Source: Coffea arabica
Taxonomy: Eukaryota > Streptophyta > Magnoliopsida > Gentianales > Rubiaceae
Reading direction: 5' to 3'
NCBI RefSeq assembly: GCF_036785885.1
Contig: NC_092323.1
Span: forward strand, 4,256,501-4,320,500
Length of the DNA: 64,000 bases
In this document: one piece after another, positions 1 through 11,090 of the stretch
Layout: every line of letters starts with the position of its first letter
Numbering within the stretch: the first letter of the stretch is position 1
Position numbers and translations under genes: made by a program
Notes under the pieces: generated by a model
What the model saw: only the letters and a program-made list of their open reading frames with translations
What the model was told of the DNA's origin: nothing
The model's database searches: none

Positions 1-1640
1 ATCAAAATCTACTGCAAAATTTAAGCCCTTGCTTGTTTCAATAACGGAAAAAGTAACTGACGGTAAGCATCTCAAGAAAGTAGAAACCCTAGAACAAGAA
101 CCGATAAGGTGAGATACTTCTAATCCTTTGCGCCTACTTTTGTTTTGAATCATATACTTGGAGCAGCTTAATCTTTCTCATCATCATCCATAACCAAGTC
201 ATATTGATTGATAGAGGGAGAGAAGGAATAGTTTGGCAGTACTAGAAAACTACTCTATTTCATCTGAATAGTTCATGAAAAGTTAGATGACAGAGAAAAT
301 AAATAATTAACAGGATATATTAAGTTATCAAATTTCATCGAAGAGACGTCACAAATTTACTATGAGTCATCAGTGTAAACTCATCTTACGTTGACGGTGT
401 AGAAAAAATTTAATTTGAATTTAAAATTTAAAATTTCATTTGAAATGGCAAGAACATCATAAAATTGAACATGTACATAAATAGGAAAAATAATACTTGT
501 ACCCTTTATCACGTTAACACTTACCAAAATTTAAAAGAATTTCAATACATATATTATGAAAAAACAAAGACTATGTTGCCTTGTTTTTTCTCTTTTTGGT
601 CTTTCAATAAAAGTTTTAACATAATTTTCTTTTAAATTTTGGTGTCACGAGTTTCAATTTAATTGTGTTAAATCATAGCTTTTTTCTGAACCATGTACTT
701 TAAAGGTACATGATTAATTATAAACATATCAAAAAAAGAGAGAAATATATGAAAATTGTAAAATTATCAACCACCACTTAAATTGTGATTATTATTTCAT
801 GAAAAGAATATATCTGTTTCCGTAGGATAGTATAGTAAGTGTTAGAGGGAAATACTAGTAAGTGTGTTTGGATTGCTGAATTATTTCATCTAATATTTCG
901 CTTGCATCATAAACATAATTCTCAATCCATTTTTTTATATTTTCAACTATATTTTTATCTCATATACATTATATCATAAAAAGTACTACATTAATTATTT
1001 CAAATAACACTCTATCCAAACACACTTAATAGTACTTAATGTGTCTGAATAGGATATTATTTGGACATCTATTTTGTGATTATATATATTTTTTATAATC
1101 TGATATATGTAAGATAAAAAAAATTAGAATCATGTAAACGTAACCAGAAACGTGTTTGTAATCCATATATTAAAAAAAAAAAAACCATGTATTAGTGCAT
1201 GTCTGAATACTCTTTTCATTAAACACGCGTCACATCATTACCGGCAGTGTCCGGCTTCGAGCAATTCCCCAATCTCACCGCCCCAATCCTCGCCGCTTCT
1301 CCAATTCTCCGTCCATAAATACAAAACCCCTTATCTAAACCCGACGTCCCTTCTCCTTATGCCGGCGCCGTTTTCTCTATCTCTCCCAAGGCTCCAACCC
1401 GGAAAAGGAAGATAACACCCCCAAAAAAAAAAAAAAAAAAAAAAAGGTCCAGGTGTTTCTCTTTCAATTAGCCCTTCTACCTACTTGTCAAGTAATCTAT
1501 TAGTACAAGACGTAATCTTCGGGTCTGGTCTGGTCAGAGCGTTACCCGGGGTGTGCTTTTGAACTGAGCTCAAGCTCTACCTCGGTTGCCGCCAATAAAA
1601 CCCTAGAAAACTGTCCATACGTATATTTCTGATCTATTTT
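1..1640. other. Upstream spacer of TAF8
   Basis: AT-rich sequence without a supportable gene. It holds a MITE (859-1028), a run of about 23 A at 1422-1445 and, near 1598-1607, an AAACCCTAG telo-box-like motif that probably lies in the TAF8 promoter or leader. The short open frame at 1152-1415 has no recognisable protein features. Confidence 0.6.
859..1028. mobile_element. MITE, family A copy 1 (ATTTCGCTTGCATCAT type)
   Basis: The ends are inverted repeats: TAAGTGTGTTTGGAT on the left and ATCCAAACACACTTA on the right. The interior carries AATATTTCGCTTGCATCAT and a degenerate form of the ACTGTAG/ATGTATGTGAG core. Related copies lie at 27371-27548 (opposite orientation), 36971-37139 and, partly, 37469-37520. 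No transposase is encoded, so it is non-autonomous. The superfamily is not clear because I could not fix a target-site duplication. Confidence 0.7.
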
Positions 1641-1813
1641 ACCTTTTACCTCCTCAAATTTTTTGAATTTCTTAACTCAACAAGTCCTGTGGAAGAATCT
1701 AGGGTTTTTCTAGGAATGGTTTCAATTTTGATTTCTCCTCCTTTGTCAGCAAAATGGATGGAATTTTGGGAAATATAGTTTGGATGAAGTGATATGAAGT
1801 GGCGGTGCCGAAT

Positions 1814-2959
1814 ATGAGCGATGGAGGTGGGGAGAATGTAAAAGAGGGGGAAAATAATTTGAATCATCTCCATAGCAAGAAGAGTAGGTCACGAGCTGAC
1901 GACTTTGGCCTTTCCATTGCTAAAGTTGCTGTGGCTCAGATATGCGAGGCTGCAGGGTTCCAGGGCTTCCAGCGCACCGCTCTGGACACCCTGTCTGATG
2001 TGGCTGTTCGGCACATTCTAGAGATCGGGAAGACTGGGAATATGTTTGCAAATTTAGCGGGTAGGAGTCAGTCTAATGTGTTTGATATAATTCAAGGGCT
2101 GGAAGATTTGGGTTCAATACAGGGGTTTTCGGGTGCTTCCGATGTTCATCATTGTCTTTTGGGTTCAGGGACTGTGCGGGAGATGGTGCGGTATGTTGGA
2201 GAGGCTGAGGAGATCCCATTTGCTTATTCACTTCCTGGATTTCCTGTTTTAAAAGAACGGGAGCCTGGCAGGACTTTTGAGCAGACTGGAGGGAGCCCAC
2301 CTGCTGAGCATATACCACCTTGGTTACCTGTATTTCCCGACCCTGAGACCTATGTCAACCTCCATAAAATAGATGAGAAAATGGCACAGATTTGGGAGGA
2401 CGAAGTCGGGGGGCCTGTTGAAAAGAGAAGAGAGTTGGATAAAACTTTTGCAAATTTGCAGCAGCGAATGGCTTGTAACGGGACTCAGCCATCCGTAGAG
2501 GTTGATTTTGGGAATGAAGCTAAGGAAAAGGGATTGGTGGAACGTAATCCATTTCTTACTCCACCTCTGCAGCATGGGGAGAAGGAGGTGTCTTTAGTTC
2601 TTCCTCCTGCTAAACTCTCGGACGAAGTCTTCCTGCAGAGTGCTAACCTTGAAGTTCCGGTTAGTCACATTTCTGCAATGGAGACATTTGCACCTGGCAT
2701 TGAGGCGGTTAAGAGTGGAACATTTGATTTCGAAGATGGGAGGAAAAAGGTTCCTTTGAACGGGAGACCAAATGTGCGATTTAAGCTTGGAGGTGGCAAA
2801 AGGTGCTTGCGTGTGGCTATAAGCTCTCAGAACCAGGGAATTGATAAAAATTCCACTTGGTTTGGGAATGACGATGGGATGGATGACAAGAAAAGGCGGG
2901 TGGAACAAATTCTGAAGCCGTCATACGAATCTGCAGGAACTGACTCACTTGTAAATTAG
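1814..2959 (+). CDS. TAF8: Transcription initiation factor TFIID subunit 8 (TAF8)
   Basis: TAF8 is a histone-fold subunit of TFIID, which recruits RNA polymerase II in the nucleus. The 381-residue single-exon protein has a bromodomain-associated histone fold at about residues 29-97 (DDFGLSIAKVAVAQICEAAG at its start, then TALDTLSDVAVRHI). Near residues 165-182 it has the TAF8 signature HIPPWLPVFPDPETY. The tail is low in complexity, basic near KLGGGKRCLRVAI, and probably disordered. The frame is open from a GTG at 1799, but the first ATG in frame is at 1814, so I start there; an ATG at 1794 is out of frame. Length is close to what I recall for plant TAF8, and plant TAF8 genes are usually intronless. 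It lies tail-to-tail with the LONGIFOLIA-like gene. The family assignment is firm. Confidence 0.93.
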   Translation: MSDGGGENVKEGENNLNHLHSKKSRSRADDFGLSIAKVAVAQICEAAGFQGFQRTALDTLSDVAVRHILEIGKTGNMFANLAGRSQSNVFDIIQGLEDLGSIQGFSGASDVHHCLLGSGTVREMVRYVGEAEEIPFAYSLPGFPVLKEREPGRTFEQTGGSPPAEHIPPWLPVFPDPETYVNLHKIDEKMAQIWEDEVGGPVEKRRELDKTFANLQQRMACNGTQPSVEVDFGNEAKEKGLVERNPFLTPPLQHGEKEVSLVLPPAKLSDEVFLQSANLEVPVSHISAMETFAPGIEAVKSGTFDFEDGRKKVPLNGRPNVRFKLGGGKRCLRVAISSQNQGIDKNSTWFGNDDGMDDKKRRVEQILKPSYESAGTDSLVN

Positions 2960-4347
2960 GTGTGTTCATATTTGAACTTGTACACTTCTTCAGGGAACTG
3001 GCAATACATGCTGGTTCCAGGTTAGTTAGAATGAATGTATTAGAGTTGTCTGTATACAGGACTGTTAGAGACCGATGTTCCCACATATAACAAGTTCTTG
3101 GGGCAAGTCATTCTCGGTTGTCCTCGTGAACGTCTATCGATGATAATTCTTCGCAGTTGATATAATGTTTCTACGTTTGTTGTTCTGTGCTTTTTTGTAT
3201 TTATGACCTGATAATAACAAAGCTAATTGTTACTGTTTAACTTTTGAAATTTTTGTCCTTTTATTCTGATGAAGTTATTGTTGCAAGGATTTCCATTTTC
3301 ATGGGTATTTTAGGATTTAAGTGTACTTGAAGAGATCATTTCCATTTTCGTGGGTATTGCTAGAACAATGACTTGTCAAATTGCTATTGCCACCCCCAGT
3401 TTTTCAACATTTTGTTGGCATTTTTTGGTGTATGTATATGTCTCTGTGCATGTATTGGAATAGGTTCAAATAATGTACATGGGCAAAATCTTTTGCTAGA
3501 AGTCTTCCAGAACTATTAAAAATTATAGGATTTCATTAACTGATAAGGAGTTTCTGATAATCTCTTTTCCTGAAAATTTTTGTTTTTCGGCCATTTTTTC
3601 TTGAAACCAACATGATAACAGCTATAACGATTTTGCTTTCTGTCTTTACATTGTCAATGCTACAACTTGGAAATCCCTTTGTTAGGATGCTTGCTGAAAC
3701 TTGATTTCTCTGGTTAGTACTTGGCTAAAACTGAGCCATGTTCATTTGAAATGTTCCCCACCCCCGCCCAACACCCCCACCCCCAAAAAGGAAAAATAAA
3801 TTGTTGTGACAGGCGAAATGGAGCTGCAAATCCTGTATTATGTGAAGGATCTTATATCGGATCCCTTGTTTTAGTACCTCTGGTGTCAGTGGCCTTGTGA
3901 AAAAATGTTAGCATATACCTGGGATGATCTGACTAGAATGCCCATATTTTCTATTTGATAGTGAGCAGGCAAATATGAGCAATCCTGACTGGTTTTTGTC
4001 ATACTTTCTGGGGGAAAAAATGGACGATCTAGAAGGGAATAGGACTCAAATGAGCTTTTAACTTTTTGTATTGCCGTCCTTTCACGAACCAAATGATATT
4101 CCCAGCTATACACAAGATTCATCCACAAGTACGTATCTGGAACATGAAAAGGGGAAAACTCCATCTCATGTACGAGGATGTTTGTAGTTAGACGTAAGAT
4201 AGCATCTTCTTTACAGGATGGCTGGTGTCTCATGAGCAAGACTCCCAGCTATTTGGAACTGAATTGTGAGAAGTTGCAAGCAATGGTACCCATTAATGGT
4301 GGGGAAGAAAGAGAATGTTAAGAAAAGAACACAAGATTAACTACTCA
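2960..4347. other. Convergent 3' spacer between TAF8 and the LONGIFOLIA-like gene
   Basis: The 3' untranslated regions of both genes must lie here. Open frames at 3886-4239 (-) and 4315-4524 (+) show no family resemblance and look like chance. A C-rich stretch at 3756-3785 with four runs of C could form an i-motif, or a G-quadruplex on the minus strand. Confidence 0.6.
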
Positions 4348-7300
4348 TTAGTAAATGGTTTTACATTGCCTTCCAGTCCAATCACACTGCCCCAAAGCCT
4401 GAGCAGTAATTACCTCGGTTATCAGGTCCTTAAAAATGAGTCGCTCCATGTCCAACACCACTGCTGGAATCTCACTTGGGTAATCTGCCCAGTCATCACG
4501 TTGTTGCATCATATCCATATATAAGATGCAGGTGGTTTCATCAGCATTATCTAGGCTGCAGTCAGTTTTTGCTTGGATATGATCCACCTCTGAATATAGC
4601 TCCCTCAGAAGCTCCTTCCCAGTCCTGTTTCTCTTTCTTTGCATGAAGGAACTTTCTGGAGCTAATTTACGTATAAGAATTTCATTTACAATATCAAATA
4701 CCAACTTTCTATGGATTTTCTGATCAAGCTTTAAAGGAGCATTGCTCCGCCTGTGTTCCTCATTTGCTGACATGGTGTTTTCCTCAGTTTGTTCCAGTAC
4801 ATGGAACAAATCAGGATTGATCAAATAGCCTGATGAATGGAGCTGAATATCTGTTGATACTGTACACATGTCTTCAAGGAGACCCGACGCTAGTAATATC
4901 TTGGTAATGTATCTGTGATCCGGGCTAGGTCTCTCGCTGAGAGAATCGAATTCAAATGTGCTAGCTTCATCAGGAACTGTGTTCAGCAATCTGAGCTTAT
5001 GAAGTAATTGCTTTAGGTTCTCTAGTTTCTTCTGATTGAACCCATCACCAAGATAATGCCATTCTGCTTCATCAGGATCTGGAGTCCTGTAATCTGTTGT
5101 TATGGGGACAATTAGGACGAGAAGAATAGTGAATTTACAGTCCTGAGAAAAGTAACTCTAAGAGTACACTGTCGTACTTATGTGTGATTTGGTTTCTTTT
5201 GTTGTCTGATAGGCAAGGACATAATTTGCTATGCGGGTGTTACAGGAATTAAAACTGCTACCTTGAAAAACAGTTGATATCTTCTTCACAGGAGACAGTG
5301 AATCTTCTCTACAGAATGTTGCGTCCAGAACAGAGACTGGACTTGGTTGTTCAGTTGGGACTATTATGAGTTCAGCAAGTGGCATGTCTTCACCTAACCT
5401 AGCTGCACCATTCTGGACATATGAAATAAAAAATTGTCAATCTTTTTAGTGAATAATTCTTGAAAAATGCATGTATGTAGCAGAATGCCCATTAGCGCTT
5501 ACCCTTTCTTTTTGGTCTACTTTCCGTCTGGTTCTGATCTCAGTAGAAGATCCTGTGCTTGTAATTTCTGTGTCAGTTTGGGAGGCTAAGCTACTGGTAC
5601 TTTCAGATGGTATAGAAGCTGTATCACCTTGGTGACTGAATTCTTTGTTGCCAGTAGTACAGCTTATTCTGTCCTTACGGCGGTGCAAAGTTGATTTTGG
5701 TCTGAGTTTACTACTTGAATCTGGTTCGATGAGTTTGCCTCTTCTTTTTCCCAATTCAGGGGATGGAGTTGTCAGATGAGGTTGTGTTACAATCCCATGG
5801 TTCTTCTGTTGGAATCTTGGACTCACAGAACCAGAACTCCTCCCAAAGGCAACGTAGTTTTCTACCTTTGCCAGCTGAGGTGCTCTTGTTGTTTGCACTA
5901 CTTTTGGAATCTTACTATTGATCTTCTTGTCTGTGCAAGATTTACAGTGATGTGGGTTTTGGGGGGTAGTTTTCTTTGGTGTTAGATCTTTTGCTGCCAG
6001 TTTACAAACTGAATCTTTTCTAGTGTATAGAGTTTCACGAGTCCGGAGGTTTGGGAGATGTGGCGCATCAGCAGGGACCACTGACGTACCTGAAATCCTG
6101 CCATCGCCCATAGTTCTGGCTGGTTTTGTTATCAAAATTGAAGAGTTGAACCTCTTTGGAGAACTAGTCACCTTCTTGGAAGCCAAATGGTCAATCTTGT
6201 TGCTTTGGCATTTAAATGCTGTTGAATCCAGGTCACTGCAGCAGCTGTAATCTAAGCTGTATCTGCTTGTTTCAGACCTCAAGTCAGCTTGCTCTCCTTC
6301 TTTGTTGTCTAACCTCATCCTTGTGTTTTGCATTGCTTCAAGTATCTGCTTAAGAGCTCTGAGATCCTTGCCTGATTTCCTGAACTCAAGTTCACTTATC
6401 CTTTTCTCAATCTCACCGTAAACTGAAGAGGATGTCCGTGGGGTGTCTCTGTAACTATTCCAACTACCTGGACCTGTTCTTGGAGAGTCGTTAATGGCAT
6501 TGGGCTGCCTCCAGGATGCTGTTTCTAGAGGAAACCTTGGACTGGAAGTAGGTTGAATTCCCAAGCTGCCATTTTTGGATACTGGTGAAGCGGGATCCTT
6601 GTGCACCATCTGTTGGATTCGTAGTGGATTTTTCTTGCATTTGTCGGATTCTTTTGAAGATTTTGTGAAAAAATCCTTATCATGGCACGAATTATCTTTT
6701 ATGGTTTCACCCTCATCATTGGTAACGGAATCTGGAAAAGCTTCCAAACCCATGAGCTTTGCAACAACACCAGATGGTCGCTTATTGCTTCCTGGTACTT
6801 GGTAGGCATCGACTATTTTGCTGGCAATTACGTTTTCCCCCTTTCGCAGTTCCCTCAAGAGGAAATTCAACCTTGGTTCAGAGGCAGAACTCAAGGAACT
6901 TTGCCTGCTGTCCAGTGACAACCTAGGTAGTTCTTTGAGCTTCGAGGCAGACTTTAATGTATTTCGTGTCTCTCTTTCATCATAGGAGAATCGAGGCGGT
7001 TCCTTTCGCTCCTGGCGCAGAGAAGCATCGCTCTCTTCCTTGCAAATACAAGGAGAATCTTGAAGCTTAGCCAGACTGCGGCTGTCAAACTCTGCAACTC
7101 TGGGTTGTACAGTTTTGGGCTGCTGGAAAGGCCTTGGTGAGTCAATATGCTTCAACGTGCGGCCTCTTCCATCTTCTCTAGCTGCAGTTTTAATTGATAT
7201 TCGCCGATGTTCTCTTTGCATGGAGTCCTTTACAACATCTCGGATATCAGGTGATTGCTGGCTGAAATGCAACGAGGAACTTTGTCGTTTCACAGGTATT

Positions 7301-8213
7301 TCGTTTGTGCTTTCAAGAAGATTATTTTGGGTGAAAGAACGTGGTCTGCATTGAAGTGTTTTGCTATGATCAAGCGAAGAAAATGTAGATGAACAAGAAG
7401 ACGATGAAAAGGAGGTTCCAAGCGATTCAGTGGAGACTCGTGGTTGGTCTTGCACAACCTCCAATTTTGATCCCTGCAAGTGCAACATATAGTCAGTGCC
7501 TTATCCACCGTACCTGAACTCGACCTATGCAACCGTAAGAGGATTTATGTGGAATCTTACAGTTGTCTTCTCTGTTGCATTCTTGGCCTCCCCGCCGCTG
7601 TTGTCACCTTGACATGCAGAAAAACGTTGAAATGTCAAGAAACTGAAGAAGTTGATTATTTCTGTTGGATAGCGACCTCAGATTATGCTGAGTTAAGGCC
7701 GAAATGGTTATGGTGTAAGCATCAGTATATCTTAATTGACCTTGTAGACCACAATCGTAGGCTAGAAGAAATCTTCTTTCGTCACTACTAGAATAGTAAA
7801 GCTGGATGAATTACCTGTTAACTGAGAGTTTTATCTCTAGTGAATTAGTTTTCTGCATCTCCTTTTTTTTTTCACGTTATACTTAGTCTGGATATTATTG
7901 TACTCGACAGTAGCAGTATCATGCTTCATGGTTGAGGAATGTGAAGCAGCATGGAGGGATTGTGATGCTTTCAATTGCTTTTAAGAGTAACGAGGACTCA
8001 AATGCGTACAAGTACGCTAAATATTTCCGTTTGTGCAGTTTCAGCATAGAGGAAGGTACCTGGAAGCAGCCTTTTGTGATGATGGGCAGCGGAGCGTCGA
8101 CCAGCGAGGAAGTAGTGGCCGTCAAAGAGCTGAAAGATCCCATTCATGCATCCAATCTGCTTCTGCAGATCTCTGTTTTCATCCTTGGAACGAGGCAGAA
8201 TCTTCGCAGACAT
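4348..8213 (-). CDS. LNG1: LONGIFOLIA / TON1-recruiting-motif (TRM) family protein
   Basis: LONGIFOLIA proteins recruit TON1 to cortical microtubules and promote cell elongation along the organ axis. I read five exons: 8213-8060, 7607-7561, 7473-5503, 5412-5262 and 5093-4348, giving 1022 residues. Family marks in order are the N-terminus MSAK..QKQIGCMNGIFQLF, RVSTES plus a serine-rich run, a VVAKLMGLEA motif near residue 305, KSGKDLRALKQILEAM, TEQPSPVSVLDATF near 744-756, IHRKLVFDIVNEIL, and the C-terminal VLDMERLIFKDLITEV, which corresponds to the TON1-binding motif. The second exon is only 47 nt; it restores the frame and encodes NSGGEAKNATEKTT. An in-frame ATG six codons upstream (8231) is possible, but MSAK is the usual start. 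The acceptor of exon 5 is the least certain border. The protein is largely disordered, as expected. Confidence 0.9.
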
Positions 8214-10869
8214 CTCTGTTTCTTTCTTCAAGTCAGGCTACGGAAAATTTTGGGCTTTGCTGTGTTCATTTACTTCTTTGTCTAGCTATTTGAATCGATC
8301 CTTAACTATCAAATTTTAGAGGGGTTCCATGCAAAGCAGAATTGCTTCAGGCTTGAGATTCTTTCCAGTGAAAACAACATTCTAAAGAAGGAAATTCTCT
8401 TTTGTTTGTGTCAAGAGTAAAGTTATACGAGGTTCTGCGGTTTGGAATGTAATATGATGAGAGGCAGAGCAGCAGCAGCAGAAGAAACAGAGAAGGGTTA
8501 AAGTGCAGGGGGTAACAGACATAAGAGTTACAGTGCTTCAAATCATTAGAGCAATGACTGGAGAGGCTGTACGACTCGAATCTGGGTTCTGAAGCTAACA
8601 AATAGTGCAGACAATGTACGCTGTGATTCCACTTCCGCCAGGAATGATATATAACAAAGAAGAAAAACACAATGGACCCAAAAGTTAATCGGTATCCCTC
8701 CTGTTCCCCACCTGGCACCTGCCAATTTTGTGCTTCAAGAAAATGGATACCAGAGCGAGTAAACTGTGAGGAAAAAAGGAAGGATGCAGACCCAAGAAAT
8801 GTTCTTTTGGTTATTCTCACAACTCACAGCAGCAAAAGGAAATGAGAGTTCTGTCTATCTTTTGGCTTTATCAGGGAAAAGAGTAAACACAGACGCAAGC
8901 GCTTGAATCTTGATGATGGATGCCAGAGTTTTAGGGATCTGTGGTTTGCGAAATATATATATAAAGGCTGCCCCTTGCAATTAACTAGTCATTGTGAAAC
9001 CGGGAAAAGAGCAAAAGAGGAATAGAATATATGTTATTCATGGTAGGAAGAGAATCAATGATGAAACAGGCAGTCGAAAATTTTGCTCATTTTCTTGAGG
9101 GGTAGAATGTGTGGGACAGATCCAGTGTGAATGTTTGGGGTCATATCTGTAGTGGGGTCATTTTCTTTGGCTTCCATGTGGACAAGATAATGTGTTAGGA
9201 CCTTTTATTGCAGGGTTCATGTGGAGTTTGTCAGATTGTGTAAAGAAAGAAAAGTGGTTTCAAATTCTTGCAGAGTCTCAGAGCAGCTTCACTCACTCTT
9301 GTCCAAACGGACTCCCAAGTCTTTTGCCTGGCATCAGTAGGAGGAGATCTTCGAGCCTCGACCAATTCCCGACTGTGCTCCTTCCCATCCCATCCCATCC
9401 CATCCCATCCTTTCTAAGTCAGTTTTCTCGAGTAGTTTCCAGAACTGGCCTACTCCATTGTCCATGATACCAGTAGTTTCTTTTAGTAGGTAAAAATGAT
9501 ATGTGAAAAACTCGAATCAGCTTCTCGAGTTGGACTAGTTTTAGGATTGTTTTGCCAGTAATATGGCAGAACCAGTTTTGCTTTGCATTTAAACGAAAAC
9601 AGTTAAAATGGAAAAGAAAAAGGCACTACTGCTACCTTGACTCTTCATCCCTACAAAACCCAAGACATACTTCACAGTCAAGTAGTATCTGAGAACTACT
9701 ACCCTAACTCTTTTTTTCTTGCCATTTGAGAGGGAAAATGCCATGCCATTTTTCCGACCACTGTCATGGGCTTTTCTCAGGGAAAGAGAAAAAGATTATA
9801 CTTCCATTTATAGGAATTTTTGTCTGTCAATTTATGTTCCAAAAGTATTTTGCGTCTTTAACCTAACAAATATCTCAACCGTTGTGAACTACCAACATTA
9901 ATTAACCCGCAAAGAGGAGCTGCTCCATTACAATTTGAGTAACAGACCGCAAAATAAACCACTTCTGTCCACCTTTCCTTTTTGGAAGACTATCTATTTT
10001 AGCTTTCTTAAAGAACAAAAAAAAAAAAAAAATGCTTCTTAAAGCCTAGAATTTAGGTGAGATCAAAATAAAAATAATAATGGCCAAATTAAATTAGAGA
10101 GCTGGATTTTGACAGTAGTATATGTATATCCTCCGAACCTGAGCTCCGAGCCCCGAAGGAGGAAGGATGTGGTCCATGTCCAACAGCACCTAGCACACTT
10201 ACTTGAGACTTGAGAGTATGGAAATGTGTGGGTGCATGTTAGAGTTTTCCGTAACTTTGAAATTGACTTGCTTTCCAGGGTTAGGTGATCTCCCGACATT
10301 GCTATTTTCCATGTTGTCCGAAGACGTTTCATTGATTTTTCTACTTCCTGAAATTTTACTTAATCTTCTTCGTACAAAACCGAGTATGGTTGCGATGTTC
10401 CAAAAAATGACTCAATACTCAGCGGAAATGTGTTAAAGGTCCTACTAATTTCCAAACCCTGGAACTCCTCAAAAAAAAAAAAAAAACTAATTTTTCTTGG
10501 GCTAGTATAATTTGAAGATGCTGTTCTGATGATTTGTTCAAACTAGTAATTGTCAAAATTAAAAGGCACAAAAAAAAAAAAAAAAGCAAAAGAGAGAGAG
10601 ATCTCGGTGAAGCTCGTCTGAGTTGTTGACAATTCAATTTCGACTGCGGCGGCGATGGGACTGTTGTCCAACGAAATTTAACGCCAACTGTACGCAAGCC
10701 TGTCTTTGCAAGATCAAAACAGGTCACAGCTTTCATCCCTCGGACGGTACTTTATGGATGGAAATAATTAAAAGATGTCTTCGATTCATTTTCAGCAATC
10801 AATTTAATATCGCCTCTTGACAGTAAAATCATTGGAAATGATGAAATACTATTCATTGGGTCTGATGAG

Positions 10870-11090
10870 TTTTTTTCTTTTTTTTTTGTAAATAAAATTT
10901 TGGTTAGGTTCCGTTCCGCTGACCGTGACAAGTTAGAACATATTATATGTTTTCGGAATCATAATAGATCGTTTACAGGATTTTCTTACAGATTATTCAC
11001 AACATGACTCTCAACAATGGGATTCGAATACGCGACCTTTTGTTAGAAAGTGATTCGTCTTTATCAATTGAACCAACTTGTGTTCACGTT
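10870..11090 (-). mobile_element. tRNA-derived SINE, decayed
   Basis: Read on the minus strand, the right end has a tRNA-like head. An A-box-like TGGTTCAATTGATAAAG (11075-11059) is followed about 22 bases later by a B-box-like GTATTCGAATCCC (11031-11019). An unrelated body and an A-rich tail follow, seen as the T-run at 10870-10887. Spacing and order fit an RNA polymerase III promoter of a plant SINE. It is not a functional tRNA gene, because no acceptor stem or anticodon arm can be drawn. I could not define a clean target-site duplication. Confidence 0.5.

Noticed and set aside
1799-1813. Start of TAF8 at 1799
   Set aside because: The codon there is GTG, not ATG. The first in-frame ATG is 1814, which also fits the family start better.
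8347-8820. 157-codon minus frame upstream of the LONGIFOLIA-like gene
   Set aside because: No conserved family features; low-complexity leucine and phenylalanine runs; it lies in the probable leader or promoter.
11019-11085. Possible tRNA gene
   Set aside because: A- and B-box-like motifs are present but no cloverleaf can be drawn; an A-rich tail and body point to a SINE.
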